DNA from: Anaerolineae bacterium
GTDB taxonomy: Bacteria > Chloroflexota > Anaerolineae > Promineifilales > Promineifilaceae
Direction: 5' to 3'
Length of the DNA: 64,000 nt
Assembly: GCA_007123775.1 (NCBI GenBank)
Contig: SLGK01000027.1
Location: 40,495 to 104,494 of the forward strand
How positions within the stretch are numbered: the stretch's first letter is position 1; each line of letters starts with the position of its first letter. A program made the position numbers and the translations under genes. This document shows positions 42,362 to 51,306 of the stretch, piece after piece. Under the pieces are notes generated by a model. It was not told where the DNA came from. It saw only the letters and a program-made list of their open reading frames with translations, and did not search any database.

Positions 42362-43366
42362 TCACATCTCAACAACCGTACCCAGCTCATGCTGCAAAGC
42401 GTTGGCGTAGGCGATTTGACCGGCAATGGCGTCCTGGACGGCTACGCCGACCGATTTGAAATAGGTGATCTGGTCGGGGTGAGTACGGCCGTTTTTCAAC
42501 CCCAGCACCAGTTCACCCACTTCGGCATGGATGTGGCTCTCGTCGATGAGACCCTGCTCGATAGGTATGATCAGGTCGCCCGCCTCAGCTAGAACGGCCG
42601 TTTTCGAGTCCACCACCACCAGCGAGCGGCGAATGGTCTCACTGTCCACTTCCTGCATGGTGGGCGTGTAGGAGCCAACGCCGTTGACGTGGGCGCCCGG
42701 TTTGAGCAGATGTCCGGGGAAAACGGGTTTGTCTGAGGTGGTAGCGGCACAAATGATGTCGGCATCAGTAACGGCCGTATCCGCACTATCAGCCACCACA
42801 ATCCGGTCAGGAACGGGGCCAACCCCGGCCATTTCGGTGGCAAACGCTGCCGCATGGTCCTGGTCCGGGCTGTAAACGCGCACCTCGGTAATAGTCCGCA
42901 CGGTGCAAACCGCTTCCAACTGGGTGCGAGCCTGCACGCCGCTGCCGATAATGGCCACCACGTTGGCGTCAGGCCGGGCCAGTAGATCGGTGGCCGCGCC
43001 CGAACCGGCCCCGGTACGAATGGCGGTCAGGCTGCCCCCTTCCAGCAAGGCCAACGGCCGTCCCGTTGCCGCATCCAGCACCAGCACCAGGCCGTGAATC
43101 AAGGGTAAATCGAGCGCGGGGTTATGGGGGAAAACGGAGACAATCTTGACCGCCAATGCCTGGCTGCGCTGCAAGTGGGCCGGCATCACCAGCGTCGTGC
43201 CTCGCGCTAGATTCGAGGAAAAGGCCCTGACCTCCACCCGGCTACGCAGTGGCACTGCCGCCTGCCCAATGGAAAGCTGGGCAAACGCCTCTTTCATACC
43301 CGCAACGGCCTGCGCCACGGGCAAGGCTTTTTGCACATCAGCGGCGGACAGGAGGCGGAGTTTCAT
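42362..43366 (-). CDS. Ornithine cyclodeaminase / mu-crystallin family protein
   Basis: 334 residues. [40 protein letters not shown] (substrate-binding Arg and catalytic region), [18 protein letters not shown] (NAD-binding glycine motif), then [14 protein letters not shown] and [18 protein letters not shown] define the family. Members include ornithine cyclodeaminase, alanine dehydrogenase and ketimine reductases; specificity cannot be read here. Cytosolic, NAD(P)-dependent. It lies downstream of the liv genes on the same strand, which hints at amino acid breakdown. Confidence 0.9.
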   Translation of the reverse strand: MKLRLLSAADVQKALPVAQAVAGMKEAFAQLSIGQAAVPLRSRVEVRAFSSNLARGTTLVMPAHLQRSQALAVKIVSVFPHNPALDLPLIHGLVLVLDAATGRPLALLEGGSLTAIRTGAGSGAATDLLARPDANVVAIIGSGVQARTQLEAVCTVRTITEVRVYSPDQDHAAAFATEMAGVGPVPDRIVVADSADTAVTDADIICAATTSDKPVFPGHLLKPGAHVNGVGSYTPTMQEVDSETIRRSLVVVDSKTAVLAEAGDLIIPIEQGLIDESHIHAEVGELVLGLKNGRTHPDQITYFKSVGVAVQDAIAGQIAYANALQHELGTVVEM

Positions 43367-43373
43367 CAGGAGC

Positions 43374-43440
43374 GTAATGCGTAAAACGTAATACGTAATC
43401 TAAGGTCTTCTTACGTTTTACTTTTTACGTTTTACTTTTT
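43374..43440. repeat. ACGTTTTACG-type intergenic hairpin element
   Basis: CGTAATGCGTAAAACGTAAT, a centre, then CTTACGTTTTACTTTTTACG and a further unit ending at the livF stop region. It fills the gap between the cyclodeaminase gene and livF. Confidence 0.6.
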
Positions 43441-44152
43441 AGTCAATCCCCAAATACGCCTTCTGCACCATGGGGTCACGCTGCAAAACTTTAGCCGTAT
43501 CGGCCAGCACAATTTCGCCCGTCTGGATGACGTAGCCCCGGTGGGCCACCTGCAAGGCCATGTGGGCGTTTTGCTCAATCAGAAGAATGGTGGTCCCCTC
43601 TTTGTTGATGTCCTCAATAGTGGTAAAGATAGACTCCACCAGAACGGGGGCCAACCCCATGGACGGCTCATCCAGCAGCAGCAGCCGGGGGCGCGACATC
43701 ATGGCGCGGGCCATGGCCAGCATTTGCTGCTCACCCCCGCTCATCGTACCGGCAATCTGCTTGCGCCGTTCATCGAGCCGGGGGAATAATTGGCAAACGT
43801 ATTCCAGGTCCTTTTTGATCGTGGCTTTATCCGAACGGTGGTAGGCGCCCATTTCCAGGTTTTCAATCACTGTCAACTTAGCAAAAATACCGCGACCCTC
43901 CGGCACCATGGCAATGCCCATCGGCACCAGATCGTGGGCGGGCATGGTGGAGATTTCTTGGCCCTCAAAAAAAATATGCCCCTCACGCGGATTGAGCAGA
44001 CCGCTTATAGAGCGCAGTGTCGTCGTTTTACCGGCCCCGTTACCGCCGATCAGGGTCACAATTTCGCCCTCGTCAACCGTCAAAGAGACCCCTTTGAGGG
44101 CATGGATATTGCCATAATAGGCATGAATATCTTGTACTTCCAGCATGGCCAT
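43439..44152 (-). CDS. livF: Branched-chain amino acid ABC transporter ATPase LivF
   Basis: 237-residue ABC ATPase. ALKGVSLTVDEGEIVTLIGG then NGAGKTTTLRSISG (Walker A), TMSGGEQQMLAMARAMMSRP (signature) and LLLLDEPSMGLAPVLVESIF (Walker B, typical LivF wording) are all intact. With LivG it drives import through LivHM. AAGGAA six bases before the first ATG supports that start. It is the last liv gene on this strand, and a repeat element separates it from livG. Confidence 0.94.
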   Translation of the reverse strand: MAMLEVQDIHAYYGNIHALKGVSLTVDEGEIVTLIGGNGAGKTTTLRSISGLLNPREGHIFFEGQEISTMPAHDLVPMGIAMVPEGRGIFAKLTVIENLEMGAYHRSDKATIKKDLEYVCQLFPRLDERRKQIAGTMSGGEQQMLAMARAMMSRPRLLLLDEPSMGLAPVLVESIFTTIEDINKEGTTILLIEQNAHMALQVAHRGYVIQTGEIVLADTAKVLQRDPMVQKAYLGID

Positions 44153-44197
44153 ATTGCTTTCCTTAATAATTGTGGGTCTTCTGGATTTGGTGGGATT

Positions 44198-44266
44198 TGG
44201 CGTAAAACGTAATGCGTAATGCGTAAGGTCTCTCTGCTTACGTTTTACGTTTTACGCATTACGGCT
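44198..44266. repeat. ACGTTTTACG-type intergenic hairpin element
   Basis: GCGTAAAACGTAATGCGTAA units, a centre (GGTCTCTCTGC), then TTACGTTTTACGTTTTACGC and ATTACG. The arms are nearly perfect inverted copies between livG and livF. Confidence 0.65.
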
Positions 44267-44304
44267 TTTCAACCCCATAAATTCCCAAAGAGCCACCACT
44301 GACT

Positions 44305-45108
44305 CTACGCCGGCACCGAAATGGTGGCTTGCGCCGCTGCGCCGCGTCCCAGGTAGGCTTCGATAACGCGGGGATTGCCCTGAATCTCGCGGGGCAACCC
44401 TTCGGCGATTTTCTCGCCATAGTCGATGACGATAATTCGTTCGGAGATGCCCATGACCACGCGCATGTCGTGCTCAATGAGCAGGACGGTCACGCCCAGT
44501 TCGTCGCGCAGACGCTGGATGAAAACGGTGGTTTCGGCCGTTTCGCGGGGATTCATGCCGGCGGTTGGTTCGTCCAGCAGCAGCAGCTTGGGATTACCGG
44601 CCAGGGCGCGGGCAATCTCCAGGCGGCGCTGATCGCCATAGGGCAGGTTTTGGGCCATCATATCCCCTTTACCCCGCAGCCCGACAAAACGGAGCAGGCG
44701 GCGGGCTTCTTTTTCCGTCTCTTCATCTTCCTGGCGGGTGGCCGGCGTACCAAAGATAGCCCCCATCCAGGATGAGCGCAGCTTTGGCTCTTGGCCTACC
44801 ATGATATTCTCGATGACCGACATGTTTTTGAAGAGGCGGATGTTTTGAAAGGTGCGGGCAATGCCCAGGCGGGTGATTTCGTCGGCAGAACGGCCGTTGA
44901 GCCGAATATCCCCCTCAAAAATCAACTCACCCTCGTCAATCTGGTAAAAGCCGGTGATGCAGTTAAAAAAGGTCGTTTTCCCCGCCCCATTCGGCCCAAT
45001 CAGGCTGATAATAGAGTTGCGTGGAATCTCAAAATCCAGACTGTTAACGGCTACCAACCCCCCAAACCGCTTCGTCATGCCTTTTGCTACCAAAATGTTA
45101 TCTGTCAT
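44305..45108 (-). CDS. livG: Branched-chain amino acid ABC transporter ATPase LivG
   Basis: 267-residue ABC ATPase. GMTKRFGGLVAVNSLDFEIP, LIGPNGAGKTTFFNCITGFY (Walker A), QNLPYGDQRRLEIARALAGN (signature variant typical of LivG) and LLLLDEPTAGMNPRETAETT (Walker B). The C-terminal extension PREIQGNPRVIEAYLG is the LivG hallmark. It is upstream of livF and downstream of livM in a conserved order. Confidence 0.95.
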   Translation of the reverse strand: MTDNILVAKGMTKRFGGLVAVNSLDFEIPRNSIISLIGPNGAGKTTFFNCITGFYQIDEGELIFEGDIRLNGRSADEITRLGIARTFQNIRLFKNMSVIENIMVGQEPKLRSSWMGAIFGTPATRQEDEETEKEARRLLRFVGLRGKGDMMAQNLPYGDQRRLEIARALAGNPKLLLLDEPTAGMNPRETAETTVFIQRLRDELGVTVLLIEHDMRVVMGISERIIVIDYGEKIAEGLPREIQGNPRVIEAYLGRGAAAQATISVPA

Positions 45109-45129
45109 CCCAGGTCCTTTTTTGACAGG

Positions 45130-45166
45130 GTTTCGTATTGCGTATTGCGTAGTGCGTAGTGCGTAA
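45130..45166. repeat. Partial ACTACGCA-type element
   Basis: CGTATTGCGTATTGCGTAGTG and GCGTAGTGCGTAATCGG units in one orientation only; the inverse arm seen elsewhere is missing or replaced by CGACTACCGCTCACCGACCA and related units up to the livM end. Confidence 0.5.
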
Positions 45167-45205
45167 TCGGTCTATCTCTATCGACTACCGCTCACCGACC
45201 ACCGA

Positions 45206-46939
45206 CTACCCTCTCGCCGTTACGCTCACATCCTGCGTGGCTATTACATCATCCTCATCGTCATGTGTTAACAATTCACGTTCCCGAATGGCCGAGGGCC
45301 ACAAACCTTGGGGGCGGGCCAGCATCATCACAATCAGCAGCGCGCCAAAGATGAGCAGCCGGAACTCGGCAAATTCGCGCAGCACTTCCAGCAAGCCAAT
45401 CAATGCCAACGCACCGACCACCACACCGGGCACGCTGCCCATCCCACCCACAATGATCAGGCTCAGCACACTGACCGAGATAATCAGGTTAAAGCTGTGG
45501 GGGAAAATGGTGCCCAGCTTGGCGGCAAAAATCGCCCCGGCCAGGCCACCGGAAGCGGCACTCAGGGTAAAGGCCAGCAGTTTGGCCTTGATGGTGCTGA
45601 TGCCCATGGCCGCGGCCACGTCCTCATCTTCACGGACGGCCATCCACTGCCGGCCGGTGCGGGAGTTGTTCAGCCGGGTAGAGACGAAGAGGGTGAGCAG
45701 GCAGCCACCCAACACAATGTAATAAAGCTCCTGCGGCCCCTGAAAGACGATGCCGCCAACCTGGGGTTTAGGAATAAACAGGACCCCCTGCGCGCCACCA
45801 ATGAGCGGGGCCAGCCAGTCAGACAGGGCCAACAGCCGAATAATCTCGCCAAAACCGAGGGTGGCGATGGCCAGGTAGTCGCCGCGCATCCGCAGCACCG
45901 GCAGGGCAAACAGAAAGCCGGTACACATGGCGGCGAAGACGCTAATAGGCAAGACAACCCAGAAGGATAGCTGGCCCACGCCCAGCGGCCCGGTCGAGGT
46001 CAATACGCCGGCAATGTAGGCCCCCACAGCAAAGTTGGTCACGTAGCCCAGGTCGAGCAATCCAGCCAGACCCACGGCAATGTTCAGCCCCAGGCCCATC
46101 AAAATGTAGAGGCCGACGACGGTAGCTACTTCACTCAGGGAGGTGCCCACAACCCAGGGCAGCGCCAGCAGCAGTAAAAAGCCAAACCCCCAGTAACCTT
46201 GCTGTAATCGCTTGCGCCGGTCGTCGGGCAGGGCCTCGATGCGGCTTTTGACGGCGCCGCCGCGTGCCTGCCAACCAGCCACCGCGCCACCGGCTATGAC
46301 AAAAATGGCAACGGCCGTTGTCGGCAGCAATGCACCACCGCTAAAGATTGTGTTTATCACGGCCCGGCCGGCGGACGGATTGGCTCTAAACCAGGAGCGA
46401 ATCATCTGCACAAACAGATCGCCCATCAGGCCAATACCCAAAGCCCACAGCAGGCCAACAACCACCGGGCGGCGTATCTTTTCCGGCACGTAGGGCACAC
46501 CGGCCCCAGCCAGACCGCCCACGGCCATGAGTAGGGCCAGCAGAATGCCGCCAACGGCCAGGCTGTCTTGGCCTAGGATAATGATGTCCTGCAGCGCGGG
46601 CGAGACGTTGACGAACATGGCTCGCACGTCAATCAGCTCGGCTAACAGCATCAGGGCCAGAATGGGCACGGCCGTTATCAACCCCGCCAGCGTGCCATAC
46701 AGCAGCGTTTGCTGTTTCGACGCCATTTCCCCTTTTTGGGCAGCACGCGTCACCAGGTAGCCAGCGGCAATAGCCGGCGCAAAAACAAGCACCTGCCCCA
46801 ACGTCAACAGACCACTGATAATTTGCCGATTGTCAAACGAAACAATCATGCCAATTACGCCCGTATAGAGGACCGCCACACCCAGGAGCAGCCCCATACG
46901 CACGCTAAATTGCCAGTTTATTACGGGAGAATTGTTCAT
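45206..46939 (-). CDS. livM: Branched-chain amino acid ABC transporter permease LivM
   Basis: 577 residues, longer than typical LivM (about 300-430). The C-terminal half is the usual permease: YILMGLGLNIAVGLAGLLDL, LRMRGDYLAIATLGFGEIIR, RLNNSRTGRQWMAVREDEDV and SVLSLIIVGGMGSVPGVVVG are classic LivM segments. The first 250 residues form an extra membrane domain with about 6 helices and a cytoplasmic loop (KSRIEALPDDRRKRLQQGYW) before the core. GGGGG precedes the ATG, and livH ends 10 bp upstream. Extended LivM proteins exist in other bacteria; the role of the extra part is unknown. Confidence 0.92.
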   Translation of the reverse strand: MNNSPVINWQFSVRMGLLLGVAVLYTGVIGMIVSFDNRQIISGLLTLGQVLVFAPAIAAGYLVTRAAQKGEMASKQQTLLYGTLAGLITAVPILALMLLAELIDVRAMFVNVSPALQDIIILGQDSLAVGGILLALLMAVGGLAGAGVPYVPEKIRRPVVVGLLWALGIGLMGDLFVQMIRSWFRANPSAGRAVINTIFSGGALLPTTAVAIFVIAGGAVAGWQARGGAVKSRIEALPDDRRKRLQQGYWGFGFLLLLALPWVVGTSLSEVATVVGLYILMGLGLNIAVGLAGLLDLGYVTNFAVGAYIAGVLTSTGPLGVGQLSFWVVLPISVFAAMCTGFLFALPVLRMRGDYLAIATLGFGEIIRLLALSDWLAPLIGGAQGVLFIPKPQVGGIVFQGPQELYYIVLGGCLLTLFVSTRLNNSRTGRQWMAVREDEDVAAAMGISTIKAKLLAFTLSAASGGLAGAIFAAKLGTIFPHSFNLIISVSVLSLIIVGGMGSVPGVVVGALALIGLLEVLREFAEFRLLIFGALLIVMMLARPQGLWPSAIRERELLTHDDEDDVIATQDVSVTARG

Positions 46940-46949
46940 GGCGACCCCC

Positions 46950-48047
46950 TTAAGCTTTGGCTTCTTTCAGGCGCTCGCCCAAAATACCCTGCGGCCGGAA
47001 AATCAGAATCAAGACCAGCATCGTAAAGGCGATCACATCTTTCAACTGATTGGCCGAGGGAATGCCCAGTCCTTCCAGAATCAGGTTAGGGCCAATGGAT
47101 TCAAAGACGCCCAGGAACAGGCCACCCAACATAGCGCCCGGCACGTTGCCAATACCGCCCAATACGGCCGCGGTAAACGCCTTGATGCCGGGGAAGAAGC
47201 CCATGAAGAAGTAAACACCCTGCGGCCGGAAAATGCCGTTGATCACGCCGGCCGCCCCGGCCAGCGCCCCACCAATAGCAAAGGTGAACACAATGACCCA
47301 GTTGATGTTGATGCCCATCAATGAAGAGACTTCCTTGTTTTCTGACACGGCCCGCATCGCCTTACCCATTTTGGTCTGCTCGACCAGCCAGTATAGGCCC
47401 AGCATAAAGAGCAGGGCGGAGATAATAACCACAATCTGGGTGATGGGAATGCTCTGCCCCAAAATCGTCCAGCGGCCGCTGAAAATCTGGAATTCGGGGT
47501 AGGCGCGGAAGCCGGACCCGTAGAAGCCGCGGAAAGTGTACTGCAAAAAGAAGGAGGCCCCAATGGCCGTGATGAGCGGCACCAAACGGGGCGCGCCGCG
47601 CAGCGGGCGGTAGGCCACTCTTTCCAGGATGACGGCAACGGCCGTTGAAACCGCAGCCGCAATCAACAACAAAATGAGCAGCGCCGGAATGGGATAGGTG
47701 TTGAGAAAACCTGCTTGATTCATGGCGGTGGCGGCAAAAACGGCCGTGAACGCCCCCGCCATAAACACCTCACCGTGGGCAAAGTTGATCATCAACAAAA
47801 TGCCATAAACCAGCGTATAACCCAGGGCGATCAGGGCATAAATACTGCCCTGCGTCAGACCCGACACAATCAGGCTAACCCATTGGGCACCGGTGTAGCG
47901 GGCCGAGATAAGGGTGTTGGCCGCCCCATAAACAATAAGAACAAGAATGGTGATGCGTAGAACTCCTAAAATGAAGTCCACCCAGTTAAATTGATCAAGC
48001 CAGCGTTGTAGCATCGGGGCACTCTCTCTTCCATCTGTCACGAACAA
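46950..48047 (-). CDS. livH: Branched-chain amino acid ABC transporter permease LivH
   Basis: 365-residue permease with about 8-9 helices. LTQGSIYALIALGYTLVYGI followed by LLMINFAHGEVFMAGAFTA is the LivH signature; MGKAMRAVSENKEVSSLMGI is the EAA-like cytoplasmic loop, and FAIGGALAGAAGVINGIFRP closes it. The N-terminus has an extra helix of about 45 residues, WVDFILGVLRITILVLIVYG, before the core. It forms the membrane channel with LivM, encoded 10 bp downstream. Confidence 0.94.
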   Translation of the reverse strand: MFVTDGRESAPMLQRWLDQFNWVDFILGVLRITILVLIVYGAANTLISARYTGAQWVSLIVSGLTQGSIYALIALGYTLVYGILLMINFAHGEVFMAGAFTAVFAATAMNQAGFLNTYPIPALLILLLIAAAVSTAVAVILERVAYRPLRGAPRLVPLITAIGASFFLQYTFRGFYGSGFRAYPEFQIFSGRWTILGQSIPITQIVVIISALLFMLGLYWLVEQTKMGKAMRAVSENKEVSSLMGININWVIVFTFAIGGALAGAAGVINGIFRPQGVYFFMGFFPGIKAFTAAVLGGIGNVPGAMLGGLFLGVFESIGPNLILEGLGIPSANQLKDVIAFTMLVLILIFRPQGILGERLKEAKA

Positions 48048-48065
48048 CCACAGCGACTAAGTAAC

Positions 48066-48275
48066 CGTTCAGACTTTTGAAGTTTATACCTCCGGAAACC
48101 ACGCCGCTTGGCAACTAAACTTCAAAAGTCTCCGCAAGGATGGAGGGACTGAACGCTTACCAGAGAAGAACCGCGTTCCCAACGAGGAGGGTCTCTCCTG
48201 AACAGAGCTACCACAAAGGAACGCGGTTCTTTGACGAATAGAGAAGCCTGGCTTAACTGAGAAGCCAGGCTTCTT
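48066..48275 (-). promoter_or_regulatory. Three large stem-loops between livJ and livH
   Basis: Stem A: AGACTTTTGAAGTTTA (48071-48086) with exact inverse 48116-48131, 29-base loop. Stem B: AAGAACCGCGTTCC (48166-48179) with exact inverse 48218-48231, and an inner AGGAG/CTCCT stem. Stem C: AGAAGCCTGGCTT (48242-48254) with exact inverse 48262-48274, 7-base loop, just after the livJ stop. C looks like a processing or attenuation hairpin but has no T-run. Together they could set a high binding-protein to permease ratio, or be inserted REP elements. Confidence 0.55.
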
Positions 48276-48290
48276 CTACCACTTACAACT

Positions 48291-49526
48291 TTATGGCGTC
48301 CAGAGAACTTGCGGCGGCCAGTTGGTGCCGGCCACTTCTTCTTCGCCGATCAGGTAGATGCCCAGAGCCTCACCGGTGGCGCAGTCACCCGTCGGGCCAC
48401 AGGTCAGGTTGCCGGTCAGGCCACTGAAGTTGGAGGTAGCCGACAACGCATCGCGCAGCGCCTGGCGACCAATCAACAGCGTACCATCCTCACCCTGCTG
48501 GGCGACTGATTCAATCGCTTGCAGCAGCATGGTGGCGGCATCGTAGGCATGAGCGTGGAAACCGCTGGGGGGAGACCCGCCGAATTTGTCGGCCCATTTG
48601 CCCAGGAATTCGCTGTAAGCGCCACCCTCAATGTAAGGACCGGAAAGGTACATACCGACCGCGGCCGGACCGGTGTTCTGCGGGAAGCTTTCGGACAGCA
48701 GACCGTCAGCACCCATTAGAATGGTATTCTCCAGGCCAGAGATTTCACGGGACTGGTCGGCAATGAAGTTGCCTTCTGGCTCAAAGATGGGGAAGTAGAT
48801 TACGTCCGGGGAATCGGCGGCAATGTTGGTCAGGATGGGGCGCATGTCGGTGTCACCCACGTTGACCGAACCTTCGAAGACCACGTCACCACCCAGCTCC
48901 AGGAAGGTGTTGACGAAGACACGCTGCAGACCGTCGGCGTAAGGGCTGCCGTCGTGGATGGTAGCGGCGGTGCGGGCGCCCAGTTCGTTGAAGGCATATT
49001 CGGCGGCCACGCGGCCCTGGAATTCGTCATTGTGGGCGGTGCGGTAGTAGCCGGCTTGCCAGGTACCACCGTCGGCGGGCAGACGGGTCAGGGTGGGAGC
49101 CGTGTTGGAGGGGGAAATCATGACCATGTTGGCGCCGCTGATGATGGGCAGGGCGGCCTCACCGGCACTGGAGCAGCTTGTGCCAACAGCACCCAAAATG
49201 GTATCGTTGGCGGCTACGCGCTGGGCGGCGGCCTGACCACCTTCGGCACTGCACATGGAGTCCTCACCAATCAGGTTGATGGAATGTCCCAGCATGTCGC
49301 CGAAGTCATCAATGGCGATTTCAATACCGCCGCGGGAGTCTTCACCCAGGAAGGCGGTGGGGCCGGAAATGGTGAGCATGTAGGCGATGTTAATCGCTTC
49401 ACCAGGACCAACCTCCACGCAGCCTAAATCATCGGTACACTCCAGATCGGTTGCACCAGGCGTACAGGCCATCAGACCAAATACCAATACCAGAGACAAC
49501 ACGGTTAACTGAATTATTCGCTTCAT
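48291..49526 (-). CDS. livJ: Branched-chain amino acid ABC transporter binding lipoprotein
   Basis: 411 residues. Signal peptide ending in lipobox VFGLMAC, an acidic linker with two cysteines, then a periplasmic-binding (type 1) fold: INIAYMLTISGPTAFLGEDS, RGGIEIAIDDFGDMLGH, VGTSCSSAGEAALPIISGAN then MVMISPSNTAPTLT, and GFHAHAYDAATMLLQAIE. It captures branched-chain or related amino acids for LivHMGF. AGGAGAAG before ATG is a good ribosome binding site, and a promoter lies 150 bp upstream. The exact ligand is not certain. Confidence 0.92.
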   Translation of the reverse strand: MKRIIQLTVLSLVLVFGLMACTPGATDLECTDDLGCVEVGPGEAINIAYMLTISGPTAFLGEDSRGGIEIAIDDFGDMLGHSINLIGEDSMCSAEGGQAAAQRVAANDTILGAVGTSCSSAGEAALPIISGANMVMISPSNTAPTLTRLPADGGTWQAGYYRTAHNDEFQGRVAAEYAFNELGARTAATIHDGSPYADGLQRVFVNTFLELGGDVVFEGSVNVGDTDMRPILTNIAADSPDVIYFPIFEPEGNFIADQSREISGLENTILMGADGLLSESFPQNTGPAAVGMYLSGPYIEGGAYSEFLGKWADKFGGSPPSGFHAHAYDAATMLLQAIESVAQQGEDGTLLIGRQALRDALSATSNFSGLTGNLTCGPTGDCATGEALGIYLIGEEEVAGTNWPPQVLWTP

Positions 49527-49676
49527 CTTATTCTTCTCCTCATATTTAGTTGAACAGATAAAAATCTTCGAGACGGTTGTGTGTCAGGATGCTGCTGTTT
49601 AGAGTGGGAAGTCAGGGCAATTGGCCTCCTCGTTTTGTGGCATCAACCAATTGCTTGCAGCAGGAAATGTTTTAGG

Positions 49677-49704
49677 ATTTTATTAGAATCTGAAGAGTTG
49701 TCAA
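49677..49704 (-). promoter_or_regulatory. Sigma70-like promoter for liv operon
   Basis: On the minus strand TTGACA (49699-49704), 16-bp spacer, TAAAAT (49677-49682). The -35 is consensus. It gives a leader of about 140 bases before livJ. The rest of 49527-49825 shows a CCAGAT/ATCTGG outer dyad around 49748-49803 but no gene. Confidence 0.6.
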
Positions 49705-49825
49705 CCCAGCTACCACTAACTGTTTGTTCGCAGCCCCGATTTTTGCCCAGATAGCAGGAGCGGTTCTCGAAAACGGAACGTTTTTATCGAGCAACAAATC
49801 TGGCTAAACAACGAAATCTTTCTGC

Positions 49826-50506
49826 CTAATCATCGCTATCCACAAGGTCGGCGATTTCAATAAATTCACCTGTTGTCATGAAGACCACACGTTCGGCCAT
49901 ATTGGTGGCGCGGTCGCCGATGCGTTCCAGGCTGTGACCAACAAATAGCAAATAGGTGGCGCGGCGAATGTAGTCATCGTCACGCATTTCATTTAAGGTT
50001 TCACGGAACAGCTTGCGATATTGTTTGTCGATTTTGTCATCTCGTTTGATGATGCTATGGGCTTTTTCGGGATCGTGGTCGAGATAAGCTTCGGTGACTT
50101 CTTGCAGCATTTGGCGGGCACGTTTAGCCATTTTAGGGAGTTTGTGCAAGGAGTCAATTTCGTCTTCATTCTCTAGCTGCTCAACCAGGCGGGCAATGCC
50201 GGCCGCATGATCACCCATGCGCTCTAATTCAACAGCCAGATGAATGGCGGCAATAACCCGGCGCAGATCGCGGGCGGCCGGCTGCTGGGTGGCTAACAGC
50301 CTTAGACTATCTTCTTCAATCGTATAGCGGAGGAGGTTTATTTCCTGGTCGTTGAGGTCAACCTGGTTGGCCAGGTTGGTATCGCGCGTGTCAAGGGCTA
50401 TCATGGCTTGTTCAATAGCCGTATCTACCATGCTAGATAAGCGCAGAATATTATCACGCAGCGCGTTGAGTTCGTTATCTAAGACGGTACGGGTAGGTTT
50501 TAGCAT
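49826..50506 (-). CDS. phoU: Phosphate uptake regulator PhoU
   Basis: 226 residues, two PhoU helical repeats. The first is DNELNALRDNILRLSSMVDT to LRRVIAAIHLAVELERMGDH; the second ends LLFVGHSLERIGDRATNMAE, with the ERMGDH/ERIGDR metal-binding motifs. PhoU links the Pst transporter to PhoR-type signalling and represses phosphate uptake. No pst or pho genes are next to it, which is less common. GAGAGG nine bases before the ATG serves as the ribosome binding site. Confidence 0.94.
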   Translation of the reverse strand: MLKPTRTVLDNELNALRDNILRLSSMVDTAIEQAMIALDTRDTNLANQVDLNDQEINLLRYTIEEDSLRLLATQQPAARDLRRVIAAIHLAVELERMGDHAAGIARLVEQLENEDEIDSLHKLPKMAKRARQMLQEVTEAYLDHDPEKAHSIIKRDDKIDKQYRKLFRETLNEMRDDDYIRRATYLLFVGHSLERIGDRATNMAERVVFMTTGEFIEIADLVDSDD

Positions 50507-50580
50507 GGTAATAGCCTCTCGATGCAGATCGTTTCACTATTGTAAGCATCTCTAGCTAAAGTGCAAAAGTATTTTTCGGC

Positions 50581-51306
50581 TCAGATTTTTTGTGGTTCAA
50601 TTCCCTCGGCGCGGCTGTCGAAGGCGGCTTGCACGGCCGTATACGTTTGGGCGTCCATATCAGCTTCCTGACTCTGCCACTGCTGCTTGATATACCCTTT
50701 GACTTTGCGGTAAGACATGGCCGGCCAGTTAGAGCGAGCCACATCCAAACTCTTGATCTCTTTGGTCGTAAACACGATAATGGCCGCGATTGGTACTTCC
50801 TCTACTTCTGGCGCGTTTTTGCGTAAAAAGTTAGCCAGCCGCTCCACGGCGATCTGGGCCTCGCGGGTGGGATTGCCGATAGATTCCTGACCAAAAAAAC
50901 GGCGCAGGCCAATCCCTTTTTGGGTCCATTTGTCCCCTTCGGCCGTGATTTCGCCTACCTGGTATTTGGCCAGGAAGATGATGATGCCGCGTGGGGTCAG
51001 CAGCACATGGTTGGCGGGCAGCAGATAGTGGTACATGCGCCCTTTTTTGATTACCTTCTTGACGGCGTCATCGATCACCTGATCCGGACGCGGGCGGCGC
51101 ACGTAGCGATGCCCCAGGTAAACGCCAACCTGGGACAAAATCAACCCAGTACCCAGAGCAACAAGCTGATAAATGAATACTTCAACTGTTTCCATAGTAA
51201 AAGCCAGTACCAGCCCCGCAATGAGGGCCGCCAGACCGGTAAAGGTCATGAACTGGCTCAAAAAGCGCATTCGCTTAATTCGTTCTTCGTCACGTAGTAC
51301 TAGCAT
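50581..51306 (-). CDS. NERD-domain-like membrane protein
   Basis: 241 residues. Two adjacent transmembrane helices (FMTFTGLAALIAGLVLAFTM and VFIYQLVALGTGLILSQVGV) follow a short charged N-terminus. The C-terminal cytoplasmic part, ANHVLLTPRGIIIFLAKYQV, WTQKGIGLRRFFGQESIGNP, TREAQIAVERLANFLRK and IAAIIVFTTKEIKSLD, has the layout of the nuclease-related (NERD) domain. A clear catalytic D-ExK is not obvious, so nuclease activity is doubtful. AGGA precedes the ATG, and its start overlaps the end of fabF by 17 bp. Confidence 0.65.
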   Translation of the reverse strand: MLVLRDEERIKRMRFLSQFMTFTGLAALIAGLVLAFTMETVEVFIYQLVALGTGLILSQVGVYLGHRYVRRPRPDQVIDDAVKKVIKKGRMYHYLLPANHVLLTPRGIIIFLAKYQVGEITAEGDKWTQKGIGLRRFFGQESIGNPTREAQIAVERLANFLRKNAPEVEEVPIAAIIVFTTKEIKSLDVARSNWPAMSYRKVKGYIKQQWQSQEADMDAQTYTAVQAAFDSRAEGIEPQKI

